From NCBI GenBank assembly GCA_951799445.1, contig OX637287.1:19964224-20028223 (forward strand): DNA of 64,000 nt, written 5' to 3'. Positions 27,134 to 38,921 of this stretch are shown here, piece after piece. Below the pieces are notes generated by a model, which had not been told where the DNA came from, made no database searches, and worked only from the letters and a program-made list of their open reading frames with translations. The stretch comes from Pseudisothecium myosuroides. Its lineage: Eukaryota; Streptophyta; Bryopsida; Hypnales; Lembophyllaceae. Both the position numbers and the translations under genes were made by a program. Every line of letters starts with the position of its first letter. Position 1 is the stretch's first letter.

Positions 27134-27793
27134 TCAATGATTCAACCTCAAAGAAATGTAAATATGCATTGGTCTTATCACACAGAGGTGAAAGATCCCA
27201 TCATCCCCATTGGTAGTCCATGAGAAGAGATTAGCCTGAGTATTCTCCTCCTCTGCCAATTCAGCCTCAAGAAAATGCACATATTGTCCATCCTCATCAC
27301 TCATCTCCGGGAGCAACCTAGCACCAAGCTCAAGAGGCATCAATCTATTGGAGGGCACTGGCATGAAGGATCCATCAAATGGTTGATAGCTTCCGTCCTC
27401 AGATCTATTGGAAGTATTTGGGAATGGCTTAAGCACGCCCTGTTCCCGGCGGAGGGGGGCTCTTGTCCTCTGGGACGAGATGTGCACTAGACGCCTTTCC
27501 TCACTAGTCTCCAACAATTGCATTTGAAATTGTTGTTCACAACTTAGGCATTTGAAGCACGGTTGTAAGAGTTTCTTATTGTTATAGGACTTGAAGAGTG
27601 CATGGTCAACCACGCCACAATGGCAACATTGGCGAGGCAGGTTCTTCAGCTCCGGAGGGCCTTGTTACGCTTTTTGGCATAGGTCATGCCCTGCGGGCAC
27701 CCGTATGACCCCAACATGAAGAATTTGTGGCAATGGTAGCATTGGTACTACGGTTGGTCAACCTTCTTATTGTCAAAGTATTTGAAGGAGCTG
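27134..27793 (-). pseudogene. Dof zinc-finger pseudogene, 3' part (second half of finger 1, all of finger 2, C-terminus)
   Basis: Dof proteins are plant transcription factors that bind AAAG through a CX2C-X21-CX2C finger. Reading from 27793 downward, the first finger continues (FKYFDNKKVDQP, a TAG stop, YQCYHCHKFF) and ends in a basic GMTYAKKRNKALR tail. After a one-base frame change a second finger follows (PRQCCHCGVVDHALFKSYNN, then QPCFKCLSC). An acidic C-terminal region stays open to TGA at 27134. The YNN...QPR-C-C pattern is the Dof signature, although the spacing between cysteine pairs is one or two residues longer than in classical Dof. The gene is dead: stop, frameshift, a lost first cysteine and an LTR insertion. 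It could alternatively be a transposon-borne relative of Dof. Confidence 0.6.
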
Positions 27794-29794
27794 TGTGAGC
27801 TCCCAATTTGTCACTTGAGACTCGTAGATTTTTTTTTTTTGGAATTTGCAATTTAAAGTTGATAAAAGTATACAAAAAGCCATAACAAGAGTGTAGAACC
27901 AAAATAGGGTTGCATCATATCCATTATAATATTTGGTCTAGATTTGTATTTATATCTAGAATCTCTCCAAACCGCGCCTAAAAATAGAATAGAAATAACA
28001 AGATAGCGAGATTTGGAGGATTTGAGTTACATAGCCTCCAAAAGGCTAAATCTACCAAAAATGTGGCAATTCATGGCTAAGTCAGTCCGAGGGATCCACA
28101 GCGAGGCCACTAGGTCTATTGCCCAAGGATGGTGTTCTAAGATAAATACCATGACAGGAGTCCAACGGCAAAATCGATTTGTCAAGATTCCCTCATCTGC
28201 AGAAGATTCCCGCACCATCGACAATTCAAGGAGATGGCCAGTTTTAGCCTCCACTGACCAATTGTGCTAGGTACGGAAATGCGTTTCCACATTTTTTGTG
28301 AGACTCCCTGAGAGGTCCCATAAAAATTTCCGGCATCTTTCGACTTACAGAAGAACCTCTTCCGAGCGGTCAACCGTTCTTACCTCCAACGGGAATTTTG
28401 TGGAAATTACCCAGGTTATGATAAAACCTCACTAAAAATTAGAATAGCTTTTTTAATGCTAATAATGCACTCTATTAAGTTTCGCGACATTCCAATAGCG
28501 GCAAGTACCCGAACCGGCGAGATTCCTCGAAAATTAACCATGTAGCAAGGTCCCTGTGACGTTGACCGGCATTTCGGGACCATACGATGGCGAAACGAAG
28601 TCAACCAAGAGCCCTTTCCAACTCTCTCACACCTATCAAAGACCCTAGGCTAGTTATTTTTTTCAAAATAGGAGACCCCCAAGATTTAGGAATTTACCAC
28701 GACTTGATTTTTAATCTAAATTAGCCTACAATGGGTTTTTGGTCCCTGTATGGGGGGCATGGGGTACCTTGGTCTAAACACGGCGATCTGGAGCCAACGG
28801 CGCAATCCGTTCGACAATTGAAGCTAATCTCCAAAAGTTAGGATGCTGGTCCAATATAAATGGTAGATAGTAGTTTTTTACGGATTAGGATGAAATTCTT
28901 TGAGGATGAGGATGAAAATCCAAGTTGATAAGGTTACCTTTATAAATTTAGAGGGAGGGGTGGGCCCTTGAAAACCTATAATAGGGCCCCATTTCTCTCT
29001 CTAAAACACCCCCAATTCTTGTTTTGGGTCCATGGATCCGTGAGTCCAAGTTATTTTGGATATTTTTGGCATTTGAAGCCAAAAAACCTCTACAATGTTT
29101 TCGGAGCACTTTTGGCTCCATTGTTATTGCATTTCAAGTTTTGAAAGTCCTTGGGGGTCCTTCTATCTTGCCTTGTGTCTTTTTTGTGTATTCGTTGTAC
29201 TCTTGTTGTGAGTTAAGAGTCATTTCTATCATTTGTTGTACCCCTGTACACTAACTTGTGTGGTTTAGTGGTTCCTTTGGAAGTCTTGCACTAACCCTAG
29301 AGCAACCCCCCACCGTACCTTGGCGATGCCGCGTTGGGGGGGCTTTAGCTTGTGAGTTCTTCCATGCCACTACGTTGTTCTAACTCGTTTTGTTCTCCTT
29401 ACTCATGTATTCTTACCTTTCTCTAACATTTTTCTTGTTGAGTGGACCCCCCTCTGAGACGGCAAAGCTTTGACTCTGTTGTGTATTTTTCTTTAAGTAT
29501 ATTTTTCTACCTTCTTCTAAAGTTTCTTTTGTTGTGTGGATCTCCCCGGGAAGGCGAAGCTTTGAACTTGTGACTAAGTCAAAGTCCTACACTGTGTGTT
29601 AAAACGGTCCGGACGGCAAAGCTTTGAACCCCCGGAGTGCCACAAAGTCCTAAAATTGGTGTTAAACCCAACTTTACGGCGAAGCTTTGAACTTCCCCAG
29701 TCCTTAGCTCTAAAGTCTAGTTTTCAAGACCTTTGTGGAAATGTCCAGAGTTTAGCTTCCAAGATATTTAGTATTGTCAAGTTCTGAGTTACCC

Positions 29795-30012
29795 AAGTTT
29801 TAGCAAAGTCCAGTCTTTTCCTTAGTTTCAGTAAAATCCAATCTTTCACTTAGTTTCTAGCAAAATCCATTCTTTTCTATAGTTTTTAGCAAAATCCAAT
29901 CTTTTCTTTAGTGTTTAGTAAAATCCAGTCTTTCTTTAGATTGTAGCAAAAATCCAGTCTTTTCTTAGTTTAGCAAAATCCAGTCCTCCCTAGTGGTTTA
30001 GCAAAGATCCAA
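29795..30012 (+). repeat. Minisatellite inside LTR B
   Basis: About eight imperfect copies of a 25-30 bp unit with the core TTTAGCAAAATCCAGTCTTT. It is not expanded in LTR C, which keeps only one recognisable version near 35.64 kb. Confidence 0.8.
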
Positions 30013-30566
30013 TTAGGCCCAAGATCAGAACCAATCGGACCAGATTAGAAATTAGCTATAACAAAATAACAAATAAAAATAAATAAATAAATTGCCGACC
30101 CTCTAACCAGCCAGCCAAGCGGCTGGCTAGCCAGGAGGCCCGGGCTTGGCTTCAGGCAGCAGCTTGGGGCCCTAGCTCGCTCGGGTTTTGTTTTTTTGTT
30201 TTTGATTTTCTCTCAAAAAAAAAGGATGTTGGATTAACCTACTACTAAGCTGGGGTTGGAGTAGGGGTTAGAGACTAAAAAAAAAGAGAAAGGGAGGAGG
30301 GAAAAAAAGAGTAGCACTACCATACCTGCACACAAGAGGAGTCCAACTCTCACCAACAAACATAAAACCACATCCACAACAATGGAGGGAGATTAGAAGA
30401 GAAGGAGATGAAGTAGAAGAAGAAATGAGAGAGACAATCAATAGTACCCTAGTGCTAGGAATAGGTAGACCTAGGAAAGAAATCTAGAGAATGCTAGGTG
30501 ACCGTTTGGAAGAAGATTAGTATGACGAAAAGTAAGAATGTGTAAGGGGGTAGGGGACACCATTAA

Positions 30567-31134
30567 CCCCTAAAGGACCAGAGGGGTATCCAGATTTCCA
30601 AAATTGCAAAGATCTATTATAGAATGCAACTTAGAAGAATATTTTAATGATGACTTTTAAACAATAGTTGTAAAATGCTATTTATAGATCACATCTATAC
30701 AGTTAGATCAACAAAAATACATACCAATATTTTTCAATAAAATTTAAAGCCAAAAATTAGAAATTCTTTCTAAAATCAATTGTAGATTGAATATTTATAA
30801 TTTTTAAAATATTTTTTTTCCTATAAGTTTAAAATATTTAGCTCTAATTATAGTGATTTTTGAAGATTTTTATTTGATTTTTTAATTCAAGTCATTTTTG
30901 AAGGGTCATTTTTTGAACTGAAAAAGTTACTTCTTGAGGCTAGACCTCCCGATACCTTTTTAATTATAGAATATTTGCAAAGCAAAATCTTGATAATCTG
31001 AATTGTACAAATGTTAAAGAACTAATATAAAAATCTTGGATAAATTTGATGGATGAAAAAACGCATTTCGGTGAGTTTGGGACGTGTTTCCGTTCATTCA
31101 TTGTTCAAAATCTGCACTCATGGTCCTTTAGGGG
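30567..31134. mobile_element. TTAA-flanked MITE nested in LTR B
   Basis: Terminal inverted repeats CCCCTAAAGGACCA and TGGTCCTTTAGGGG are perfect complements, and TTAA lies immediately outside both ends (30563-30566 and 31135-31138). The 568-bp interior is AT-rich and non-coding. A TTAA duplication is typical of the piggyBac and Kolobok superfamilies. If the duplication were TTA or TAA instead, PIF/Harbinger would fit. Confidence 0.65.
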
Positions 31135-31419
31135 TTAATTCTCTTGGTTTTTGGAAATAGAGTTGTAAGATGCCATCAATATATTTGGTGGAATAGTATC
31201 ATCGTAGAAGAAGCAAGGGGAAAGAAAAAGAAGGAAGGAAGGAGGTTAGATCTTCGAAGGGTGTAATATTTTTTTTAAAAACACTTGGTGAGCTTGAAAA
31301 AAATCAAACAAAAACAAAAGACTACCATGGAGCATGAGGATGCGTATGTAGACGAGGTCATCTCCGACACCGGCAATGAAGAGGTGAGTTTTTGATCTAA
31401 TCTGTGGCGTTTCCTCCCT

Positions 31420-32470
31420 AATTAGCGTTGATTTCCTTAATTAGACCTTAATCTAGCCGAGATTAGTACAAATTAGAAGTTTAGATTCAAAAGTTCATAA
31501 ATTAGAAGTAGGGGTTTCCGAAAACATATTACATTTAGGATTTGGCTTTAAATTGACTGTGCTAGGATAAGTTAAGCAGTCGGGGGTAGGACGGATGAAC
31601 ATGATTAAAATTTCATCCAAAATAAACAATGGATGGAAATTAGGGATTTAGATTAGAAGGAGAATTTAGGATTAAAATTAGGAATTAATTAGCGGTTAAA
31701 AACTAAAGTCAAATTAAATTAATTGTGAAATCCTAAAGTCAAAATTTAGAGTTAACTTTAGGAAGTAAGAGTTAGAGTTAAAATTAGGAGTAAAAAATTC
31801 AAGGGTTAAAAGAGAGTTATAACTTAGGGTAGGTTGGAAGTAAAAAGTTAGAGTTAATTTAGAAGTCAAAAATTCGAGTAAAAAGTAGAAATTAAAAGTA
31901 AAGATTTTAGAGGTAGATTTCCAGAGTTAGAAATAGGAGTTAAATTTGGAAATTTAGGAATTAAACGTAGAGTAAAAATTAGGGTTTAAAACATAGAGTT
32001 TAAAGTAGGAGTTAAAACTTAGAGTCAATCGTGGGAAGTAATTTTAGAAGTTAAATTCTAAAGTTAAAGTTAGAAGTGAATTGAGGAAGTTAACATTGTT
32101 TTAATTAATCTAGGAGTGAAACCATAGGGTTAAAGTTAGAAGCAGAGAGTTAAAATTCTAAGGTCAAAAATTAGAGTTAAATTTAGAGGTCAAATTTTAG
32201 AGTTAAGTTTGGAAGCAAAAACTTAGAGTCAAAAGTTAAATCATAGAGTAAATTTAAACGTTAAAAGTTGGAGGTAAAAGTTAAAAGTAAAGTTAGAGGT
32301 TAAATTTTGGAGTTAATTTTAGGAGTAAAAACTTAGAGTCAAAGGTTAAAACATAGAATAATTTGAAAAGTCAAAAGCTAGAGGTAGAAGTTAAGGCTTA
32401 GAATGAACCTTAGGGGTTAAAGCTAGGATTGTACAGGAAGTTGAAACCATAGAAAATAGTCTTAGGGGTT
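31420..32470 (+). repeat. Cytosine-poor, AGTTAAA-rich tract in LTR B
   Basis: About 1 kb made almost entirely of variants of GTTAAAAGTTAGAG with very few cytosines on the plus strand. It looks like a degenerate short tandem array. LTRs A and C have only short traces of it. Confidence 0.6.
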
Positions 32471-32792
32471 CATGGAAGGAACATAGGGGTCCTCCTTTCA
32501 GTGAATTCGGGTCATTAGGAATGGCACCAACTACCAATCTACCCTAGAAATTGGATAGGAGGTTAGGACGGTAGGATTTCACCGTTAGCTCACCGTGATC
32601 ATTGATAATTGGCAGTTAGCTTGAAAGTCACATCACTTGCATTCTAGGCATTTCTTTTGCCCATCCACGACACTTAGGAAACATTAGCAAGATCCATTGC
32701 TTGGAAGGACCCCTTACATTAAAAAGTAAATAAAAGCTAAGAACCTAGTCGTGTTTGCTTTATTACCAAGGGTGGGTAATCTAGCGCCCACA

Positions 32793-32868
32793 AGCTGTCA
32801 TTGGATTTATATCCACAATGATAGTAACGTAACAGCTCTGGCACAAAGATTTTTTGTATAGGTGCCAT
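32793..32868 (-). pseudogene. Dof zinc-finger pseudogene, 5' part
   Basis: From an ATG at 32868 the minus strand reads MAPIQKIFVPELLRYYHCGY then KSNDSS and runs into the LTR B target duplication. It resumes at 27793 with FKYFDNKK, so the two parts form one finger. The first zinc-binding cysteine has become tyrosine (YYHC where finger 2 has CCHC). An in-frame TAG upstream of the ATG supports this start. Confidence 0.6.
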
Positions 32869-33691
32869 GGTAAATTTGTAAATAAGCTAAGTGAGTTGTA
32901 GAGTGCGTTGCAAAGTGATTGCAAGAAAACAAAAATGGCTGGAAGCACTGGTCAGAAAGAGCAAAGTATGGGAAGAAATGGGAGGGGGAGCGTCATGTAG
33001 TTGATCTTCTCATGTGATAGTATTTCAATGTTGCAATTTTCACGTATGATAAGCGGGAATAATTTGTTAAATTGAAGGTAGGTTGGTTTCATTATAGTGG
33101 TTATAGAACATGGTCTACCTATAAAGACTTTATACACTATCTGTTGATCTCACTTGCGGGTACAGTACGAGAGTTGGTTTACTTAAGGACGCAAATTTCA
33201 CTGCACTTGAATACATGATTCAAAGTTCCGTTCAACTTTAAAGGCTACTCAACTTGGCAGATTTGTAATAGGATTGGCATGGGAGCTTGTGGCGTTCAGG
33301 AAGAAGGCCCCAACTTCATTAGCTAAGAAGGATGAGAAGACTATCAATGCAATGCGCCGGCCTGGCTTTTATACTTGTGCAAGAGGTAGAAAGTCCCAGT
33401 TCCTTAGCCACCACGTTTTGTAGTGTTTTTATTTTGCCATTGGCTCCTTGACTCCCTGTTTTCCATTGGTTCTTTGATTTGCATGGAGGTCATTTTTGCA
33501 AATGCCTCCGGATAGTGATCATCTGATAAACGGGTTTGATACGCCACTCCACCAAATGCTAAGACCCCATCCAAAGTCGGCACTAATCAACATTTGATTG
33601 CAATGGTGAAGATCGTTGGATGAAATGGACAACTTTCGATGCAATCCAAGTACCTCCTTTCAAGTTATGACTGAACTTTTAGGTTGAACAT
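32869..33691. other. Spacer between LTRs B and C, upstream of the Dof pseudogene
   Basis: No gene recognised. It probably contains the old 5' flank of the Dof-like gene. Confidence 0.4.
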
Positions 33692-36600
33692 TGTGAGCTC
33701 CCAATTTGTCACTTGGGACTCATAATTTTCTTTTTTCCTAATTTTTGCAAATTAAGTCGTAATTATCTACAAAAAGCCCTAAAAAGAGTGTAAAACCAGA
33801 ATGAGCATATTACATACCAATATGCCCTTTGGTCCTAAATAGCCTTTTATCCTTAGAATAGCCCTAAAATCCATTGGTAAACAGGTTAAAACCACAGGAG
33901 TAGAGGGAACCAGTAGGTTTGAGGGTTTTTACCCAAAATAGCCTAAAACCACTGTGCATGTGACCATGCTTAGCTAAATTGGTCTCAGAAGAGTCCAAGG
34001 AGATTCTTAGATAGATTCCCCGAGAGAGGTTTCAGTTTCCCCGTCCCATCGATGAATAGTAGAAACCCCAATTGTTAGCATGAGGGGTCACTTTTTCAAG
34101 ACGGGCCAGTGGAGGAATCTATGGTCAACGGATTGTGATTTTGGGTTGGAACCATACCAAAAAGTCAAAAGCGAAATCCATTCGTCAAGATTCCCCCGTA
34201 TGCAAAAGATTCCCTAACTATCGGTAATCCAACGGAGGTGTCTTTTTACCCTCCGTATCAAGACATGCAAGATCAAGACATGAACTTGCAGATCTCTTGG
34301 GAAACTTCATGAGAGGTTCCCCAAGAAGTTTCGGAATTTTCTGGATTGAAGAAATATCCCTTCCAGACGGTAAATCGCCTAAAACCACGATGGGAAATTC
34401 ATGATAATTATCCAGGTGGCGGTAAAATCTCACTAAAAATTGAGTTAGCTTCTTTTATGCTAATAACACGCCCCAACAAGTTTCATGGTGTTTCGATAGC
34501 GGGAGATGGCCGGATTATCGACATCCCTTCAAATTATCCACTTGGCGAGATTTACGTGGAGTTGACCGGCGTCCCGGGAGCACACGAAGTCGGAACGAAG
34601 TCAACAAAGGGTCTTTTCTTACTCCCTAAGACCTCCCAGACCACCATGGCAATTCACCTTTGTCAGAAAAGATAACCTCCAAAAAATAGATTTTTACCCC
34701 TTTTACTAACTCCAGTTGGCGATAGTTTATGGTGGGATTTTGGTGTTGGAATAGGGGGTAGGAGATCCTTTGGACTAAAAATGGCCTTCTAAAGCCAATG
34801 GCGCAATCGGTTTTTGATTTGGAGTTGATCTCCAGTAGTTAGAGTTTTGGACCAGCGTAAACCTCAAGCTAGGTGAAAATCCTAAAAGATAAGGATGAAA
34901 ATCCGGAAAGATAGGATTACCTAGGTTAAAAGAGGGGAGGTGAGGGCCTTGGGAAACCTATAAAAGGGCCCTCATTTCTCTCCAAAGCCACCCCCCATTC
35001 TTGTTTTGGGGTCCGTAGGGTCCAACTTATGTTGGGTATTTTTGGCCTTTGAGCCAAAAAACCTTGACGGTGTTTTGGGGGCACTTTTGGTCCCATTGTC
35101 CGCATTTTTGAAGCTCCTAACGGACCTTGGGGGTCCCTCCTAGCCTTGTGATTACTTTTGTGCCTTCATGATATGTGGACTTGGCCGTTGTAACGTCTTA
35201 AGAGTAGCTTAAAGTGTGCGTGCTAACACCAAAGCCACCCCCCACCGTACCTTGGCGATGCCGCTTTGGAGGGCCTTTGGAAGTACTCTTGGGTAGAACT
35301 AATTGCGAGGTTGTACTAACTCAAAGTTCCGTGTCTTTTATTCTCACGTATGATCATTGGGGGTTTTTATTTTGTCAACGGGGACGCATTGCGCTTACTA
35401 GCAAATGGGCTAACATGGTGACTTGTTGATACCCTTGACCTCCAATATCTCAAGTACGGCGAAGCTTTGGCTAAGTCACTATAGAAGAGTTTGGTATTTT
35501 TTAACGCTCCATGGGACATAATAATCCTAGTGGGAAGAGGAAGTTGGAGAAGGGTATGGTAGCTCCTAAGACGGCGAAGCTTCGATTGTTAGAAGAGTTT
35601 GGTATTTTTTAAACGAAGCATCTTTTAGCCCTCTTTAGTAAAGTCCCAGTCTCCTCCTTAGTTTCCAAATATCCACGCAAGTGGAAGAGTCATTAGTTTC
35701 CAAATATCCACTCATACACAAATAGCTAGTTGGTTGATTTTATTGACTTTCCCCCTGGATTAACCCTTGCCAACCCTTTTTTTGTATTGTTTATTTTCTT
35801 TGTGGAAATTCCAAAAGGGACCTTAGAGATCCAGACATCATTCATCAAATTCGGCAAAGGTTTGGCAGCTTGATCTGGCAGCTGGCCCGGTAGCTCGCCC
35901 AGGCTGCTTGTCCCATGCAACTTGCCCGCAGCTTGGCCTCGGCCTTGGCCTTGAACTAGCTTAGTCTAGGTTCTAAACCCCCCCCCCCGGGGACTAAAAA
36001 TATGGAAAAAAAATTGTGATTTCATGAAGATGGCTTAGCCACCGTTAATAGGTAAAAGAGGGAAGAAGTAGAGTATAGGTTAGAGTAGAATAAACCCAAG
36101 TTGGGGACTCTTAGGGAGGCTTAGGCAGCTAGAATAGACTATCAAAAGGAGGAGAGGTTAGAGAAGAGAAGAAGAGGCCAATTAAAGTAAGAAGTTCCAA
36201 GAATTAGAAGAAGATCCTTCTACACCTGCACACTCACACACGCTCCACCAACGGTTCCCACAAACGTTCAAACCACACACTCCAAGAGCAAAAAACAAAC
36301 ACGTGGAAGACTACAAAACCAAGAGGTTTAGTAGGGAAGAAGATGAATAGGGAATAGATTAGCAAAAATCCCACAAGTCATCGTGGGCCACCGGTTGCTC
36401 CGGGCGTAAGAAGAAAAAGAAGAATGCGTCATTCACATTATTAGAGGTAGTTGGTAGACATTAAAGAGGCACATAGGAGAATAGTAGGGAAAGAAAAGAG
36501 AGAAGGGGAAGGAAAAGATAATAGCTAGACAAACAAGGTTGGAATTTATAAAATTACCACTTCCACAAACAAAAGCAAGTCACCAAGATGGCAACCAAGG

Positions 36601-37824
36601 GGAACTTAAGCGACTTAATTCGCGATCTCCAATATGAGGTGGGTCACTAAACTCCCTCTTTGCATTCCAAATTCCCAAAACTAGCACTTAGTAAGCAAAG
36701 GCCAAGAGCTAGAGTAGGCAAGAAGCAAAGTCAGGTTAGAATTGAATTTAGCATCTTATAGTAGAGGTCTAGAGGTTTCCAAAAACCTAAAATACACCCA
36801 AATCCGAACTAAAACGAAGAAATTATGAACGGATGAAGTTAGGGAGTCATGTTGGATGAGACTTAGCAAAATTCATCCAAGGGGAACAAGGAATAGAATC
36901 TACAAGGTGAAAATAGTTTAGAAACCAAAAGTGAAATTAGAATTTAATTATGAATTCAGAATTGACCGTAATCAGTGGATGAAGTTTGAAAAACCGAGTA
37001 GCGGTCAAACTTCATCCGTGGATAACTCTTGTCAAGGAACATCAAATCTAATATAACCAGTCATATTAGAAAGTTAAAATCAAGGGTTACCAAAGGTAAG
37101 TCCTAAACTTTCTAAAAATAGTAACTTACTAAGCATAATTGAGCCCCTTAGGTAAAACAAGAAGGTGGATTAGGAGCTTTTAAGATTAAATTAGGGTAAT
37201 TATAGATTTAGAACCTCTTAGATCAAGTTTAAGGTAACCCAAAACTAAATTCAACTTAAGGAAAGACCTAAATCCAACGTAGTTAGGAAAGGATGAAATC
37301 CGGAACAAGTAATGGATGAGTCCTAGAGGATTTCGTCCACTTGAGTTGAGACTTGATAATTAGGGTAACCTTAGGAAGTCAGGCTCCTAGCCCAAATTCC
37401 AAGTCAAATCAAAATTAGGAGTCCATCGAAAGGAATGGATGAAGTTTGAAGAACCGAATAGCGGTCAAACTTCATCCGTCCATAACTCTCTCTAAGAGAG
37501 TCCAAATCAAGCAAACTTTACACTTTTAGAAATGGCATGAGGCACTCTTTCACTTAGGATAGATAAATCTAGACTGAGACTATCTCCTCTCCTAAACCAC
37601 CAAGCCCTCTTAGGCTTTGATTCAAACTTAGCAGTTATAGTAATTCCGATTAGGTTTTGTTTCCATTATCTGAATTAGCAAATCTTAGGAGCATAGAAAA
37701 GATCCATTGCTTGGAAGGCACAATGGATTGGCGCTAGACACCCATAGATTGAACTAAACGGTTATTTATCGAGAGTCTGGTTGTGCTCGTTTATTTTTCA
37801 AAGGTAGGTAAATAAGTGCTCACA
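33692..37824. mobile_element. Solo LTR C (4.1 kb)
   Basis: Starts TGTGAGC and ends GCTCACA, with a perfect 5-bp target duplication AACAT on both sides (33687-33691 and 37825-37829). It is very similar to LTR A over most of its length, including the TATA box (34959), the block TACCTTGGCGATGCCGC near 35250, and the hairpin pair (36977 and 37437). A 109-codon open frame at 34346-34675 is matched in LTR A by a shorter frame with a CGA-to-TGA change. No retroelement proteins are encoded. Confidence 0.88.
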
Positions 37825-38921
37825 AACATATAGTCTTTAGAGGGACAAGAATACGGAGAAGAAAGGAGAGTTGCTAGGCAATTTAGATAGATTTTAGATG
37901 CAAAGCATATTTTGGGTGAACGTATTGCATGATTCAACATTATTACATTGAAGGTTTGGTTGGTAAGGAGTAATGGACATACGAACTAGTTATATTTACA
38001 AACTCAAAGTTTCTAAGTGGACTAATTCTTGCAACAACCAGGAATTTCCTATGCAAAAATTCAGTTAAGATTTCCGATGAGGTCGAATTGGTCACTTAGA
38101 AAGATAATTCAGTCACCATGAACATGAACATAGAAAAGTGCGCCCTGAACGAGTAGGACTCAAATAGGCTAATCAGAAGGGTAATTGGAAAGCAGTTTTA
38201 TAACGGAGCCCATCAAATTTCTACTGAATTGTTTCGTATTTAGCTAAATTTTTGTAAATAAAAATTAATGCTCCTGATTTTTAGTCAGATCTCTTTGTAG
38301 TAAGTGTCCATTCTGAAGCAAAATGCTCACCTTTAGAACCTTTGAGGTATTAGGCATTGTTCTTATGAGTATATCCACGTAGTTATTGAACCGCAGAGCT
38401 AGATCTTCCAATGCTACTCTAGCTAATTACAGTATGCTTACAAGTGGAGAAATGCCTGCTATGAAGTCCTACAGGGAACTGAATATTCAGATGCAATTGA
38501 AAAACAATACATAACATCTGATAAAGGTATGAATGCTAATCCACCATAAAAAACATCTATTTATAAGAAGAACAGTTGCCCTCGAGATCTGGTTTGTCAA
38601 ATCTTGTGACAGAGATTTGAGATTGGATAATAACTGAAGTTTGTTGAAGTTATGCCACTTTAGCCTGGCAATGTTAATCCAATAAAAATGAAGGAATATA
38701 AGAACATGTCCATTCCCACTCCCTACACATGGCCGGGACACAACTAAGGGCCAGAGCACCCCCCATTGTGGCACTGGCAACAAAATTTGGAAGACCGGGC
38801 ACACCCAATTTTCACACGAATACCACAGGTTGGCGAGGGCGAGGAGGTTTTAAGCGAGCCCTGTGTTGACCAATTTTGAAAGAGTTTTGATTGTTTTGTT
38901 GGTGAGCTAATCATTTTCATT
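37825..38921. other. Intergenic, nothing recognised
   Basis: No supported gene. Weak open frames on the minus strand at 38487-38944 show no motif. Confidence 0.4.

Larger units (their letters stand above)
27794..32792. mobile_element. Solo LTR B (5.0 kb), inserted in the Dof pseudogene
   Basis: Starts TGTGAGC and ends GCCCACA, with a perfect 5-bp target duplication AGCTG on both sides (27789-27793 and 32793-32797). Its first 200 bp and last 150 bp align with LTRs A and C. It has no retroviral-type genes. It contains its own TATA box (28977), five AAGCTTTGA-type motifs (29459-29690), a minisatellite (29.8-30.0 kb), a nested TTAA-flanked MITE (30567-31134) and a cytosine-poor tract (31.4-32.5 kb). 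The sequence is more diverged than A and C are from each other, which suggests an older insertion. Confidence 0.85.

Noticed and set aside
26784..27223. A 118-codon plus-strand frame and an overlapping frame beside LTR A
   Set aside because: They lie antisense to the Dof pseudogene tail and its flank, and have no recognisable domain.
26758..27793. Internal region of an LTR retrotransposon between LTRs A and B
   Set aside because: Each LTR has its own target duplication, there is no primer-binding site or polypurine tract, and the spacer encodes Dof-like sequence rather than gag-pol.
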